This document shows positions 16,651-25,778 of a DNA stretch of 64,000 nucleotides, one piece after another. The translations under genes and the position numbers were made by a program. Numbering within the stretch: position 1 is the first letter of the stretch; every line of letters begins with the position of its first letter. Under the pieces are notes generated by a model that worked only from the letters and a program-made list of their open reading frames with translations, had not been told where the DNA came from and ran no database searches. Origin of the DNA: Natrarchaeobius chitinivorans (GTDB lineage Archaea > Halobacteriota > Halobacteria > Halobacteriales > Natrialbaceae); NCBI RefSeq assembly GCF_003841505.1, contig NZ_REGA01000002.1, positions 310,001 to 374,000 on the forward strand. Reading direction: 5' to 3'.

Positions 16651-18188
16651 TATAGCTCACCTCCCTCGAGTATCGGATCGACAGCGTCGGTTATCATCTC
16701 GAATATCAGGTCGGGGGCGACGCCTAGGGCGATGATCAGTCCGAGCAACACGAACATCGGCGCGACGTCGTGAAGCGGTGCCCGACGGACGTCGTAGTCG
16801 GTCTCTAAGTTGTACGGTCCGAAGACGGCCCGCTGCATCGCAAACAGCAGGTAGCCAGCGACGACGACGATGCCGAACATCGCGAGCGCCGTGAATATCG
16901 GCGCGTACTCGAGGAACTCGGAGCCGAACGCGCCGAAGAAGATGAAGTACTCCGCGGCGAAGCCGCTCATCAGCGGCAGACCCATGTAGCCGAACGCGCC
17001 CGCGATGAGGATGCCGACGGCGACGGGCATTCGGTCGGCCATCCCGGACATGTCGGTGACCATCCGGGTGTGGGTCGCGTTGTAGATGACGCCGACGGCC
17101 ATGAACATCAGTCCGGAGATGAGGCCGTGACTGACCATCTGGAACGTCGCGCCCCCGACGCCGAACTGGGTGAACGCGATCAGGCCGAGAATAACGTAGC
17201 CCATCGACGACACCGAGGAGTAGGCGACGATCCGTTTCAGGTCGGTCTGTGCCAGCGCGAGCATCGCGCCGTAGATGACGCTGATCACCGCGATCACCGC
17301 GATCGGAACCACGAACGGTTCGATGACGTCCGTGGGGAACATCGTGAAGTTGAATCTGAGCAGGGCGTAGGTCCCCATCTTCAACAGAATGCCGGCCAAC
17401 AGTACCGACGCCGGCGTCGGCGCTTCGACGTGAGCGTCGGGGAGCCACGTGTGGAACGGAACCACCGGTACCTTCACCGCGAACCCGATGAACATCGCGA
17501 CGAACACCGCCGACATGAGCGTCGTTCCGCCGACCCCGAAGAAGCCGTCGGGGCCCCCATCGAGCATCGCTGCCGTGATCTCTGGCAGAGCGAAACTCGT
17601 GACGGCGTCGCCGAGACCGAAGACGAGCGCGATAAAGGCACCGAACATCAGAAGCGACGCCACGTTCGTGTAGACGAAGAACTTGATCGCGGCGTACTTC
17701 CGACGCGGACCGCCCCAGATGCCGATCAACAGATACATCGGGATCAGGACGGCCTCCCAGAAGATAAACCAGAGGAAGAAATCAAGCGCCACGAAGACGC
17801 CGATCAGGTTCGCCTCGATGAACAACACGAGTCCGTAAAACTGGGATTCGCGGTCGTCGATCGGCGTCCACGAGCTGACGATCGCGAGCGAGACGAGGAT
17901 CGTCGTCAACACGACCAGCGGCAGCGAAATCCCGTCGAGCCCGACGAACCACGAGATGGCGTACGCGCCGAACTGAATCCACTCCGCCTGGGATTCGAAG
18001 GCGAGTTCGCCGCCCAGCAAGGCGTTCCCGCTGCCGTCGAACGTCGCGAACATCCACAGCGACAGCGCCGCGGGGATCAGACTGATCGCGAACGCCAGTT
18101 TGCCCGCGATGCGATTCGGCGCGAGAAACGTCACGAGCGCGCCGATCAGTGCGACCCCGATCAGTGCTTCGATCATCATATGAACCAC
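16650..18188 (-). CDS. nuoM: Complex I-like subunit M, proton-pumping antiporter-like
   Basis: 512 residues of multi-pass membrane protein. Family signs include FFLWFIFWEAVLIPMY (conserved Glu of TM5), KFFVYTNVASLLM, and KVPVVPFHTWLPDAHVEAPT with the key Lys and His, then LLKMGTYALLRF. It starts 13 bases inside the end of nuoL, so translation is probably coupled. One of three antiporter-like proton channels in the membrane arm. Confidence 0.95.
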   Translation of the reverse strand: MVHMMIEALIGVALIGALVTFLAPNRIAGKLAFAISLIPAALSLWMFATFDGSGNALLGGELAFESQAEWIQFGAYAISWFVGLDGISLPLVVLTTILVSLAIVSSWTPIDDRESQFYGLVLFIEANLIGVFVALDFFLWFIFWEAVLIPMYLLIGIWGGPRRKYAAIKFFVYTNVASLLMFGAFIALVFGLGDAVTSFALPEITAAMLDGGPDGFFGVGGTTLMSAVFVAMFIGFAVKVPVVPFHTWLPDAHVEAPTPASVLLAGILLKMGTYALLRFNFTMFPTDVIEPFVVPIAVIAVISVIYGAMLALAQTDLKRIVAYSSVSSMGYVILGLIAFTQFGVGGATFQMVSHGLISGLMFMAVGVIYNATHTRMVTDMSGMADRMPVAVGILIAGAFGYMGLPLMSGFAAEYFIFFGAFGSEFLEYAPIFTALAMFGIVVVAGYLLFAMQRAVFGPYNLETDYDVRRAPLHDVAPMFVLLGLIIALGVAPDLIFEMITDAVDPILEGGEL

Positions 18189-20212
18189 CCTCCAGCGTAG
18201 CCGAGGACGAGCAGTAAGACGATGAACCCGGTCACGATGAGTGCCGCGTAGTTCGTCACGATACCCGTCTGCAGTCGTTTCATGCGATCACTGCCGAACA
18301 AACTCGCGGTCGAGACACCGTCGACGGCCCCGTCGATCGCGGTTTGATCGAACCGGTCAGCGGCTCGAGACAGCGGTAACGTAAGCCCCTCCGCGAGCCA
18401 GACTTGGTACTCGTCCTGGTAGTAGTTCGCCTCGACGACGTCGCCGATGCGTCCGAGCCGATCCCGGTAGACGACCGGTTCGGGCACGTTGTACAGTTTC
18501 CAGGCGGCCCCAGCGCCGGAGAACGCGAGCAGCAACGAGAGGCCGGCGGCGATCAGGACGGTCGTCTCTTCGGTTCCGATGAAGCCACTGTCGTAGTGGG
18601 CCAACTCGGCGTACGCACCGTACGTGACCCCTTCGATCGCGCCGTACTCGCCGTCGAGCCAGGACTCGAGGAACGTAAACTCGAGCCCGGTGAGCTTGTA
18701 CACCGGTGCGAGGTTAGCCGCTCCGGCGACGACGGCGAGAACGCCCAGCACGATGAGCGGCGCTTTGATCGACCAGCCGATCGGATGCGGATCTTCGGCG
18801 GCGTCCGACCGCGGTTCGCCGTGGAAGGTCAAAAAGACCATCCGGAACGTGTAGAAGCCGGTGAAGAAGACGGCGACGAGCCCCATCGCGTACGCCGCGA
18901 GGATGATCGGCTCCTCGAGGCCGACGATGAACGCGTCGTACAGAATTTCGTCTTTGGACCAGAACCCAGAGAACGGGATGATCCCCGCGAGTGCGAGCGC
19001 ACCGGCGAGGAAGGTCCAGTAGGTGACGGGCGCTTTCTCCTTGAGTCCGCCCATCTTCCACATGTCCTGTTCGTGGTGCATGAGGACGATGACGGAACCG
19101 GCCCCGAGGAACAAAAGCGCCTTGAAGAAGGCGTGGTTCATCAGGTGGAAGACGCCGGCGACGTAGCCGCCGACACCCAGTCCCAGCATCATATAGCCGT
19201 ACTGGCTGATCGTCGAGTACGCCAGCACCTGCTTGATGTCGTCTTTGACGACGCCCATCGTCGCGGCGAAGAGCGCGGTGAAGCCGCCGACGAACGCGAT
19301 GATCGCGAGCGCCGTCGGGCTCAACGCGTAGTAGCCGAACATTCGGGCGACGAGGTAGACGCCGGCCGCGACCATCGTCGCCGCGTGAATGAGCGCGGAG
19401 ACGGTGGTCGGGCCTTCCATGGCGTCGGGAAGCCAGGTGTGGAATGGGAACTGTGCGGACTTGCCGAGCACGCCGCCCAGCACGAGCAGCCCCGTGATCG
19501 TCACCCACGTCTGGGCGTCGAAGCCGAACAGGGTCGTGCCGTCGTCGATCGCAGTCTGTGCGGCGGCGACGAACGAGTCGTCGCCCGCAAACTGTAGCGT
19601 TCCGAACGTCGCCGCGATGGCGACGACGCCGACCAGGAAGAAGTAGTCACCGAACCGGGTGACGAGAAACGCCTTCTTCGCCGCCGACGGGGCGGATTTC
19701 GTCCGGAACCAGAAGCCGATCAACAGGAACGAACACAGGCCCACGAGCTCGAAGAACATAAACGCCATCAGCAGGTTGTCCGCGTAGACGAACGCGAGCA
19801 TGCTGAACGTAAAGAGCCCGAGGCCGGCGTAGTACCGCGGCAGCCCGGTCTCGCCCTCGGCGTTCATGTACCCGAGGCTGAAGACGTGGACGAGGAATGC
19901 GACCAGCGAAACGATGACGAGCATCAGCGCCGCCAGCGGATCGATCAGGATGCCGAACGTGAACTCGATCCCCGTGACGTCGGTGGCGCTCGTCGCGTCG
20001 CCGATCGCCCACTCGTACAGCGTCTCGTGATACACTTCGCCGCTCGCGACCGCCGCGAGCATCAACGCCGAGAGGAGCAACGATCCTCCGGTTGCGATGA
20101 TGCCCGGAATGGCCCCCTTCTTCGGCAGGTAGTTGCCGAAGGCGAGGGCGACGACGAACGCCACGAGCGGGAACACCGCGATCGCCGGCGCGTAGTTGAA
20201 TACACCTTCCAT
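18176..20212 (-). CDS. nuoL: Complex I-like subunit L, proton-pumping antiporter-like
   Basis: 678 residues, close to the usual NuoL length. Diagnostic segments are FFELVGLCSFLLIGFW, KAFLVTRFGDYFFLVG, and KSAQFPFHTWLPDAMEGPTTVSALIHAATMVAAG, with the conserved Lys/His of the channel. The C-terminal part holds the long lateral-helix region typical of NuoL and ends LGYAGGWFI. One base separates it from nuoK upstream and it overlaps nuoM downstream. Confidence 0.96.
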   Translation of the reverse strand: MEGVFNYAPAIAVFPLVAFVVALAFGNYLPKKGAIPGIIATGGSLLLSALMLAAVASGEVYHETLYEWAIGDATSATDVTGIEFTFGILIDPLAALMLVIVSLVAFLVHVFSLGYMNAEGETGLPRYYAGLGLFTFSMLAFVYADNLLMAFMFFELVGLCSFLLIGFWFRTKSAPSAAKKAFLVTRFGDYFFLVGVVAIAATFGTLQFAGDDSFVAAAQTAIDDGTTLFGFDAQTWVTITGLLVLGGVLGKSAQFPFHTWLPDAMEGPTTVSALIHAATMVAAGVYLVARMFGYYALSPTALAIIAFVGGFTALFAATMGVVKDDIKQVLAYSTISQYGYMMLGLGVGGYVAGVFHLMNHAFFKALLFLGAGSVIVLMHHEQDMWKMGGLKEKAPVTYWTFLAGALALAGIIPFSGFWSKDEILYDAFIVGLEEPIILAAYAMGLVAVFFTGFYTFRMVFLTFHGEPRSDAAEDPHPIGWSIKAPLIVLGVLAVVAGAANLAPVYKLTGLEFTFLESWLDGEYGAIEGVTYGAYAELAHYDSGFIGTEETTVLIAAGLSLLLAFSGAGAAWKLYNVPEPVVYRDRLGRIGDVVEANYYQDEYQVWLAEGLTLPLSRAADRFDQTAIDGAVDGVSTASLFGSDRMKRLQTGIVTNYAALIVTGFIVLLLVLGYAGGWFI

Positions 20213-20213
20213 C

Positions 20214-20519
20214 TTACCACCTCATCGTCGTCGGAACCGTGACGTCGACGTCACGGAAGTTGCGGTACAACACCAGGATGATACCGAGCCCGACGGCGAC
20301 CTCTGCGGCGGCAAGCGCCATGACGAACAGGCCGAACACCTGCCCCGTGAGGTTGCCGTGGTAGAACGCGAACGCGATCAGATTGATGTTCGCCGCGTTC
20401 AACATGAGTTCGACGGACATCAGGAACATCAGTGCGTTTCGACGCGTCAGGATGCCGAACAGCCCGATGCAGAACAGGGCCATCGAGAGCAGGACGTAGT
20501 ACTCGATCGCGACCGTCAT
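20214..20519 (-). CDS. nuoK: Complex I-like subunit K
   Basis: 101 residues and three helices, the standard size. It contains RRNALMFLMSVELMLNAANINLIAF with the two membrane glutamates needed for proton movement (one in MSVELMLN, one in AAAEVAVGLGI). Start overlaps the end of the preceding nuoJ half by four bases (ATGA type). Confidence 0.95.
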   Translation of the reverse strand: MTVAIEYYVLLSMALFCIGLFGILTRRNALMFLMSVELMLNAANINLIAFAFYHGNLTGQVFGLFVMALAAAEVAVGLGIILVLYRNFRDVDVTVPTTMRW

Positions 20520-20983
20520 CGAGTGTCACCTCCCGTCTCGCCCGCCCCGTCCGCATCGTCGCTCGAGTCCCCGCGGCCGCCGTCGGTGGCGGTCGTCCGG
20601 TCGGAACTGCCCGCACCGGATCGGGTTCCGTCTCCGGGACCCTGCCGCTGGCTCACGAGCGGCGTGACCGGTTCGCCCTCCTCCTCGCGTTTGGCAAGGA
20701 CGAGCGAGGCGTCGAGTGCCGCATCGAGCGTGACGGCGATCAGCAAGAACGCTGCGAGGAAGGCTTCGGTGTCGGGGATCGAGCCCTCGGTCGACTGTAA
20801 CGCATCGAGATCGAACATCGCGTAGCCGATCTCGGCCGTGATCGAGTCGACGCCCTCGAAGCCTTCCATCTCGGGCGAAAAGCCCGTGTTCAGAGCGATC
20901 ATCGCCATGAGTCCGAACAGGACGACCGCGAGGATACCGGGTGCGAGCGCCCCGCCGAGTCTGAGTTCCGGTCGGTTCGTCAT
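20516..20983 (-). CDS. nuoJ2: Complex I-like subunit J, C-terminal half with acidic tail
   Basis: 155 residues. Two helices (about 12-30 and 72-92) match the second half of bacterial NuoJ, which in haloarchaea is encoded as a separate gene. After residue 100 there is a long hydrophilic, Gly/Asp/Ser-rich tail not found in bacterial NuoJ. Overlaps nuoJ1 and nuoK by four bases each. Assignment rests on position and hydrophobic pattern; sequence identity to NuoJ is low. Confidence 0.8.
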   Translation of the reverse strand: MTNRPELRLGGALAPGILAVVLFGLMAMIALNTGFSPEMEGFEGVDSITAEIGYAMFDLDALQSTEGSIPDTEAFLAAFLLIAVTLDAALDASLVLAKREEEGEPVTPLVSQRQGPGDGTRSGAGSSDRTTATDGGRGDSSDDADGAGETGGDTR

Positions 20984-21261
20984 GTCCGAGTCACCTCGTC
21001 CGTCTCCGCCTCTGTCTCCGGTTCCTCACGCTGGGTCAGCATTACCGCGAACGTGATGAGGATGAGCACCCCGCCGACGTAGACGAGGATCTGCATCATC
21101 GCGACGAACTCGGCCGCGAGCATCACGTAGAAGACGGCGACGCTCAGTAACGCAACGCCGAGCATGAGCGCCGAGTGCCAGGGGTCCTTCAGGAGGACCA
21201 CGCCCAGCGCGCTGGTGAGCGTCACGAACGCAAACAGCGCGAACGCGATCGTATCCAACAT
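20980..21261 (-). CDS. nuoJ1: Complex I-like subunit J, N-terminal half
   Basis: 93 residues, three helices. The segment LKDPWHSALMLGVALLSVAVFYVMLAAEFVAMMQILVYVGGVLILITFAVML matches the core of NuoJ, including the pi-bulge helix with VYVGGV. Lies 2 bp after nuoI and overlaps nuoJ2 by four bases. Confidence 0.92.
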   Translation of the reverse strand: MLDTIAFALFAFVTLTSALGVVLLKDPWHSALMLGVALLSVAVFYVMLAAEFVAMMQILVYVGGVLILITFAVMLTQREEPETEAETDEVTRT

Positions 21262-21263
21262 TG

Positions 21264-21725
21264 TTACTGGTAGTCGACCTCCCCTTCACCCTCCCCGATC
21301 CACGCGCCCCGGTCGGGTTCGCGCGACTCGAGCGGGTCGATATCCTTGTACCACGGTACCGATTTCAACTGTTCTTTGTTGTAGACGAACTCGTGTTTGG
21401 TGTCAGCCGTAAACTCGAAGTTCTGCGTGAGCAAAATGGCGTCGACCGGACACACCTCTTCACAGAGCCGACAGTAAATGCACTGTCCGATGTGGAGGTT
21501 GTACTGTTCGCCGTTTCGCTGGTCGTCCATCACGATCTGAATCGTATCGTTCGGACAGACGTTCTCACACTGGCGACACCAGATACACCGTTCCTGGCTG
21601 AACTTGTGGACGCCCCTGAATCGGGGGGAGACGTCCGGTGCCGTTTCGGGATACTCGACCGTGAACGTCGAGCCGTCCAGTGCGTGTTTCATCGTCGTCG
21701 CCATGGATTTGAGTAGTCCGATCAT
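21264..21725 (-). CDS. nuoI: Complex I-like subunit I, 2x[4Fe-4S] ferredoxin-type protein
   Basis: 153 residues from ATG 21725, which overlaps the nuoH stop by four bases; the longer open frame upstream is inside nuoH. Two cluster motifs are clear: CIWCRQCENVCP and CIYCRLCEEVCP, each CxxCxxCxxxCP, ligating the two 4Fe-4S clusters (N6a/N6b) that pass electrons towards NuoB. The N-terminal KSMATTMKHAL helix packs on the membrane in relatives. Confidence 0.95.
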   Translation of the reverse strand: MIGLLKSMATTMKHALDGSTFTVEYPETAPDVSPRFRGVHKFSQERCIWCRQCENVCPNDTIQIVMDDQRNGEQYNLHIGQCIYCRLCEEVCPVDAILLTQNFEFTADTKHEFVYNKEQLKSVPWYKDIDPLESREPDRGAWIGEGEGEVDYQ

Positions 21726-22816
21726 GCGATCACCCCTACGATTGCCGCAGTGAGAGCGAGATTCGCAAAGGAGAGAACCAGCAGTCCCTTCCAGCCGATC
21801 TCGATCAGCTGGTCGATACGGACGCGTGGAATCGCCGAGCGGAGCCACTGGGTGAGCAAGAACACCGCCCAGATCTTGAGCAGGAACCAGACGATTCCGA
21901 GTTCAGCGGGTCCGGGTCCGGCCGGGCCGCCGAGGAAGATGGTCGCGATGATCGCCCCGCCGAGGAAGATGTGGAGGAACTCGCCGAGGTAGACCAGCAC
22001 GAAGTAGACCGAGGAGTACTCGGTCTGGTAGCCGGCGATCAGCTCAGCCGGCGCTTCCGGCATGTCGAATGGGTTCCGTCCGACCTCGGCGAAGTTCGCG
22101 ATCAGGAACAGCACGAATGCGAACGGGTTGACCAGCGCGAACCACGCCGGCACCGCCCACTCGAGGCCGGGAATCGTAAACAGCGTCGTCTCGGTCTGGA
22201 CCGCAACGATCTCGCTCATTCGCAGTGAGCCCGCAAAGAGAACGACCGACATCCCGGTGACGACCAGCGGAATCTCGTAGGCGATGTTCTGTGCGACCGC
22301 GCGCAGTCCACCGAGCATCGAGTACTTGTTGCCCGACGCGTAGCCGGCCATTATCAGGCCGATCGAGGCGATGCCGGCGACAGCGAAGACGAACGCCAGA
22401 CCGACCTCGGGATCTGCGAGGTGGATGCCGCTTCCCATCGGGATCACGGCGAAGCCGAGCAGCGCCGAGCCCGCGATGACGATGGGGGCGAGGTCGTACG
22501 CCGGGCGATCCGCGTTCTCCGGAATGATGTTTTCTTTCGAGAGAAGGCGGACCGCGTCGGCGACGATGATGAAGATGCCGGCCGGACCGAGGTGGTTAAC
22601 CGCGATTCGATCCGTGAAAGCGGCGGTAATCTTCCGTTTCGCCCACGGCCCGGCGACGCCGGTCATCGCCAACATCAGATTGGCGATGATGAACGCGCCG
22701 AGAAACGCCGCGAGCAACTCCCCGGCGACGCCCAGTTCCCCGAGACCGGTCAGATCCGCGATCCGCTCGGGCAACAACACGGTGTCGCCGTTTTGTAGGG
22801 GGACGGCCCCGTTCAT
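21722..22816 (-). CDS. nuoH: Complex I-like subunit H, quinone-site membrane protein
   Basis: 364 residues, eight or nine helices. Conserved quinone-channel segments are present: KRKITAAFTDRIAVNHLGPAG (usually QxRxGPxxxGxxG), FAEVGRNPFDMPEAPAELIAGYQTEYSS with the essential glutamates, and RSAIPRVRIDQL. Sits between nuoCD (four-base overlap) and nuoI (four-base overlap). Confidence 0.95.
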   Translation of the reverse strand: MNGAVPLQNGDTVLLPERIADLTGLGELGVAGELLAAFLGAFIIANLMLAMTGVAGPWAKRKITAAFTDRIAVNHLGPAGIFIIVADAVRLLSKENIIPENADRPAYDLAPIVIAGSALLGFAVIPMGSGIHLADPEVGLAFVFAVAGIASIGLIMAGYASGNKYSMLGGLRAVAQNIAYEIPLVVTGMSVVLFAGSLRMSEIVAVQTETTLFTIPGLEWAVPAWFALVNPFAFVLFLIANFAEVGRNPFDMPEAPAELIAGYQTEYSSVYFVLVYLGEFLHIFLGGAIIATIFLGGPAGPGPAELGIVWFLLKIWAVFLLTQWLRSAIPRVRIDQLIEIGWKGLLVLSFANLALTAAIVGVIA

Positions 22817-24468
22817 CGATCCACCTCCCCGAGCACGATGTCGAGGCTACCGAGCGAGGCGATCAGGTCGGGAATGTACTCGCCTTCGGACATCTCCCCT
22901 AACGCTTGCAGGTTCGAAAAGCACGGGCTGCGGATCTTGAACCGGGCCGGCTTGTCCGTTCCGTCCGAGCGCATGTAGATGCCGAGTTCGCCCTTCGCTG
23001 CCTCGACGGCGCGGTAGGTTTCCGTATCCGCGTCCGGCTTCAGCGTCCGCGGAACGTTCGCCTGTACCTCGCGGTCGTCTTCCGGCCAGTCCTCGAGCAG
23101 GTCGAGACACTGTTCGACGATCTTTGCCGACTCTTCGACTTCCTCCATTCGACAGAGGACGCGAGCGTAGTTGTCACAGCCGTCGCGCGTAACGACGTCC
23201 CACTCCAGGTTCTCGTAGTAGCCGTAGGGGTCGTCTCGACGGAGGTCGTAGTCGACACCGGAGCCGCGAGCGACGGGACCCGTACAGCCGTAGTCTTTCG
23301 CGACGTCGGGTTCGAGAACGCCGGTGTCGATACACCGCGTCTGGAAGATCTCGTTGGTCGTGATCAGATCGTTGTACTCCGCGACTTTCGCCGGCAGTTC
23401 GTCGAGGAAGTCCCGCGTCTGCTCGAAAAAGTCCTCGCGGGGTTCGGGCAGGTCCCAGGCAACCCCGCCGACGCGGAAGTAGTTGAACATCATCCGCTGG
23501 CCGGTCAGATCTTCCAGGATGTCCTGGACCAGCTCCCGGTCGCGAAACGTGTACATGAACGTCGCGGTGAACTCCCCGTAGACGTCCAGCGCGAACGTCC
23601 CGAGTGCCAGCATGTGCGAGGCGATCCGACACAGCTCCGCGCCGAGCGTGCGGACGATCTGTGCGTACTCGGGGACGTCGATGTCCGCGAGATCCTCGAT
23701 CGCCCGCGCGTACGCCCACTCGTTGAGCAGCCCCGACGACACGTAGTCCCAGCGGTCGGGGTAGGGCATGATCTGGTGGCGGTAGGTTCCCTGCTGGCAC
23801 ATCTGCTCTTCACAGCGGTGCAGGTAGCCGATGTCGGGCTCGAGGTCGGCGATCGTCTCCCCGTCCAAGACCGTCTTGACGTGGAGGACGCCGTGAGTCG
23901 CCGGGTGGTGGGGCCCGACGTTCAGGAACATCGTATCCGACTCGGGATCTCTGTGGTCGGACTCGAGCGGGTTCGCGTGTTCGGTGAGTGTGACGACCTG
24001 CGGTTTCTCCTGGTCGTAATCGGCCGACAGAGGGTGACCTTGCCACGTCTCCGGGAGCAGAATTCGGCGGAGATCGGGGTGGCCCTCGTAGCCGATTCCG
24101 ACGAGGTCGTAGGCCTCGCGCTCGTGCCAGTCGGCCGTCCGGTAGACGGGTTCGGCGCTTTTGCTCACCGGATCGGAAAGCGGCGTCGGTACGACGATGC
24201 TGACCTCGTCGGTCGGATCGGCGTACTTCTTGAGGTGATAGATCGTCTCGAAGCGGTCCTCGTACTGTTGTGCGGTGACACAGGAGCAGTGGTCGTAGCC
24301 CGCCTCGTCGCGCAGATCGAACAGGACGTCCTGAACGTCGTCGGGATTGACGACGAATCCTGGAGCGTTGAGGTGTTCGTCTCGTGCGAGGGCGCGGTCA
24401 CCGATCAACGCCTCGAGTTCGGCCTCGCCAGTTTCGGCGTCCGACTGCGTCTCGATTCCGGTGCTCAT
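22813..24468 (-). CDS. nuoCD: Complex I-like fused subunit CD
   Basis: 551 residues. Residues about 20-160 are NuoC-like (WHEREAYDLVGIGYEGHPDLRRILLPETWQGHPL). The rest is the NuoD/49-kDa part, related to hydrogenase large subunits: NVGPHHPATHGVLH with the quinone-site His pair, EKxxE-like EEQMCQQGTYRH, and the end GSLDIVLGEVDR. NuoD reduces the quinone at its interface with NuoB. C-D fusion is also known in E. coli. Overlaps both neighbours by four bases. Confidence 0.95.
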   Translation of the reverse strand: MSTGIETQSDAETGEAELEALIGDRALARDEHLNAPGFVVNPDDVQDVLFDLRDEAGYDHCSCVTAQQYEDRFETIYHLKKYADPTDEVSIVVPTPLSDPVSKSAEPVYRTADWHEREAYDLVGIGYEGHPDLRRILLPETWQGHPLSADYDQEKPQVVTLTEHANPLESDHRDPESDTMFLNVGPHHPATHGVLHVKTVLDGETIADLEPDIGYLHRCEEQMCQQGTYRHQIMPYPDRWDYVSSGLLNEWAYARAIEDLADIDVPEYAQIVRTLGAELCRIASHMLALGTFALDVYGEFTATFMYTFRDRELVQDILEDLTGQRMMFNYFRVGGVAWDLPEPREDFFEQTRDFLDELPAKVAEYNDLITTNEIFQTRCIDTGVLEPDVAKDYGCTGPVARGSGVDYDLRRDDPYGYYENLEWDVVTRDGCDNYARVLCRMEEVEESAKIVEQCLDLLEDWPEDDREVQANVPRTLKPDADTETYRAVEAAKGELGIYMRSDGTDKPARFKIRSPCFSNLQALGEMSEGEYIPDLIASLGSLDIVLGEVDR

Positions 24469-25172
24469 GGCGAATCAGCCCAGTTGTATCGCATGACGAG
24501 GTCGTCCTCGTCGATTTCGCTCGCGAGTTTCTGTACCAGTTCGTCCTCCGGGAGGTCGCCGAACTCCTCGAGTTCGTACGGTTTGACCACCACGGGAGAG
24601 GATTCGCCGTTCTGGATCCGCTCTTGCAGTTTGAGGATGCCGTAGATCAGCGCCTCGGGACGAGGGGGACAGCCCGGAACGTGAATGTCGATCGGGATGA
24701 TCTCCTCTGCGCCCTTGACGACGTTGTATCCCTCCTGGAACGGGCCGCCAGAGATCGTACACGATCCCATCCCGACCACGAACTTGGGCTCGGGCATCTG
24801 ATCGTAGACCCGCTTCATGCGGGGACCGAACTTCGAGACGATCGTTCCCGGAACGATCATGACGTCGGCCTGGCGGGGGGAAGCGCGGGGAACGCCCGCG
24901 CCGTATCGGTCGACATCGTGTTTGATCGCGTACGTGTGGATCATCTCGATGCTACAGCAGGCGATGCCGAACTGCAGCATGAACATCGAGTTCCCGCGGA
25001 CCCAGTTCATGAACTGGTCGAACTTCGTGAGGATGAACGGCGACGTGCCGAACGCCTCCCGAAGCTTCGAGTTGAACCGGTCGTCGACGCCTTCGCCCAT
25101 CCGCGCCTCGCGAGTATCCGTCGACGGAGCGGTGCTACCGTGGATCGTTTGCCGTGGTTCGTCGCTACTCAT
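24465..25172 (-). CDS. nuoB: Complex I-like subunit B, [4Fe-4S] N2 cluster protein
   Basis: 235 residues, somewhat longer than bacterial NuoB because of a hydrophilic N-terminus of about 55 residues. Cluster N2 ligands are seen as the tandem Cys pair in GIACCSIEMIHT, the Cys in GMGSCTISGGPF and the Cys in VPGCPPRPEA. N2 hands electrons to quinone. Between nuoA and nuoCD, with four-base overlaps on both sides. Confidence 0.96.
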   Translation of the reverse strand: MSSDEPRQTIHGSTAPSTDTREARMGEGVDDRFNSKLREAFGTSPFILTKFDQFMNWVRGNSMFMLQFGIACCSIEMIHTYAIKHDVDRYGAGVPRASPRQADVMIVPGTIVSKFGPRMKRVYDQMPEPKFVVGMGSCTISGGPFQEGYNVVKGAEEIIPIDIHVPGCPPRPEALIYGILKLQERIQNGESSPVVVKPYELEEFGDLPEDELVQKLASEIDEDDLVMRYNWADSP

Positions 25173-25582
25173 GATCGGTTACTCTCTGTCTCCACCTGAC
25201 GAGTCGTCTGTGCCCACTGTACAGCGCCGTTTCGCCACGCCCACGCGAGCCCGACGAACAGGATGAGGACGAACGCGACCATCGGCCCGAGAATCTCGAG
25301 CAACGAGACGGCATCGGATTCGATCGCATCCAGATACACGACCGCCCACGGAAACAGGAGGACGGTTTCGATATCGAAGACGACGAACAGAAGCGCAACC
25401 ATGTAGTACTGGATGTTAAACCGAATGCGCGTCCCGCCGGTCGGCACCTCGCCACTCTCGTAGGTGGCACGTTTGCTCGTTTCTGGAACGCTCGGCCGCA
25501 GGAGATACGATACCGCCATCATTCCGAGCGGTATCAATAGCCCCACGAACGCCAACGCCCCTATGGCTATCCAGTCGTTCAT
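25169..25582 (-). CDS. nuoA: Complex I-like subunit A; first gene of the nuo operon
   Basis: 137 residues from ATG 25582 (MNDWIAIG). The open frame extends further upstream but that part is hydrophilic and overlaps a likely promoter. Three helices; YESGEVPTGGTRIRFNIQYYMVALLFVVFDIETVLLFPWA is diagnostic, with the loop Cys of bacterial NuoA replaced by Ser. A TATA-like CCTTATG on the minus strand near 25612-25624 lies about 35 bp upstream. The operon lacks nuoE, F and G, the NADH-oxidising module, as in other haloarchaea, so the electron donor is probably not NADH directly. Confidence 0.93.
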   Translation of the reverse strand: MNDWIAIGALAFVGLLIPLGMMAVSYLLRPSVPETSKRATYESGEVPTGGTRIRFNIQYYMVALLFVVFDIETVLLFPWAVVYLDAIESDAVSLLEILGPMVAFVLILFVGLAWAWRNGAVQWAQTTRQVETESNRS

Positions 25583-25778
25583 CTCCGTAACGTCCGAACG
25601 TTCAAACCGCACCCACATAAGGGTTGATTGTTCGTTTTTCCGGTAAACGCAGGCCAAGCGGGGGTTTCAGTGCCGAACGAAAGTCCCGTATTGACACGGA
25701 GTAGACGCGATGTCGAGCCATCCGCCGAGATAGGCGACCTGCACCGGTGTTTCCCACCCGACACGGAGTATCAATCCA

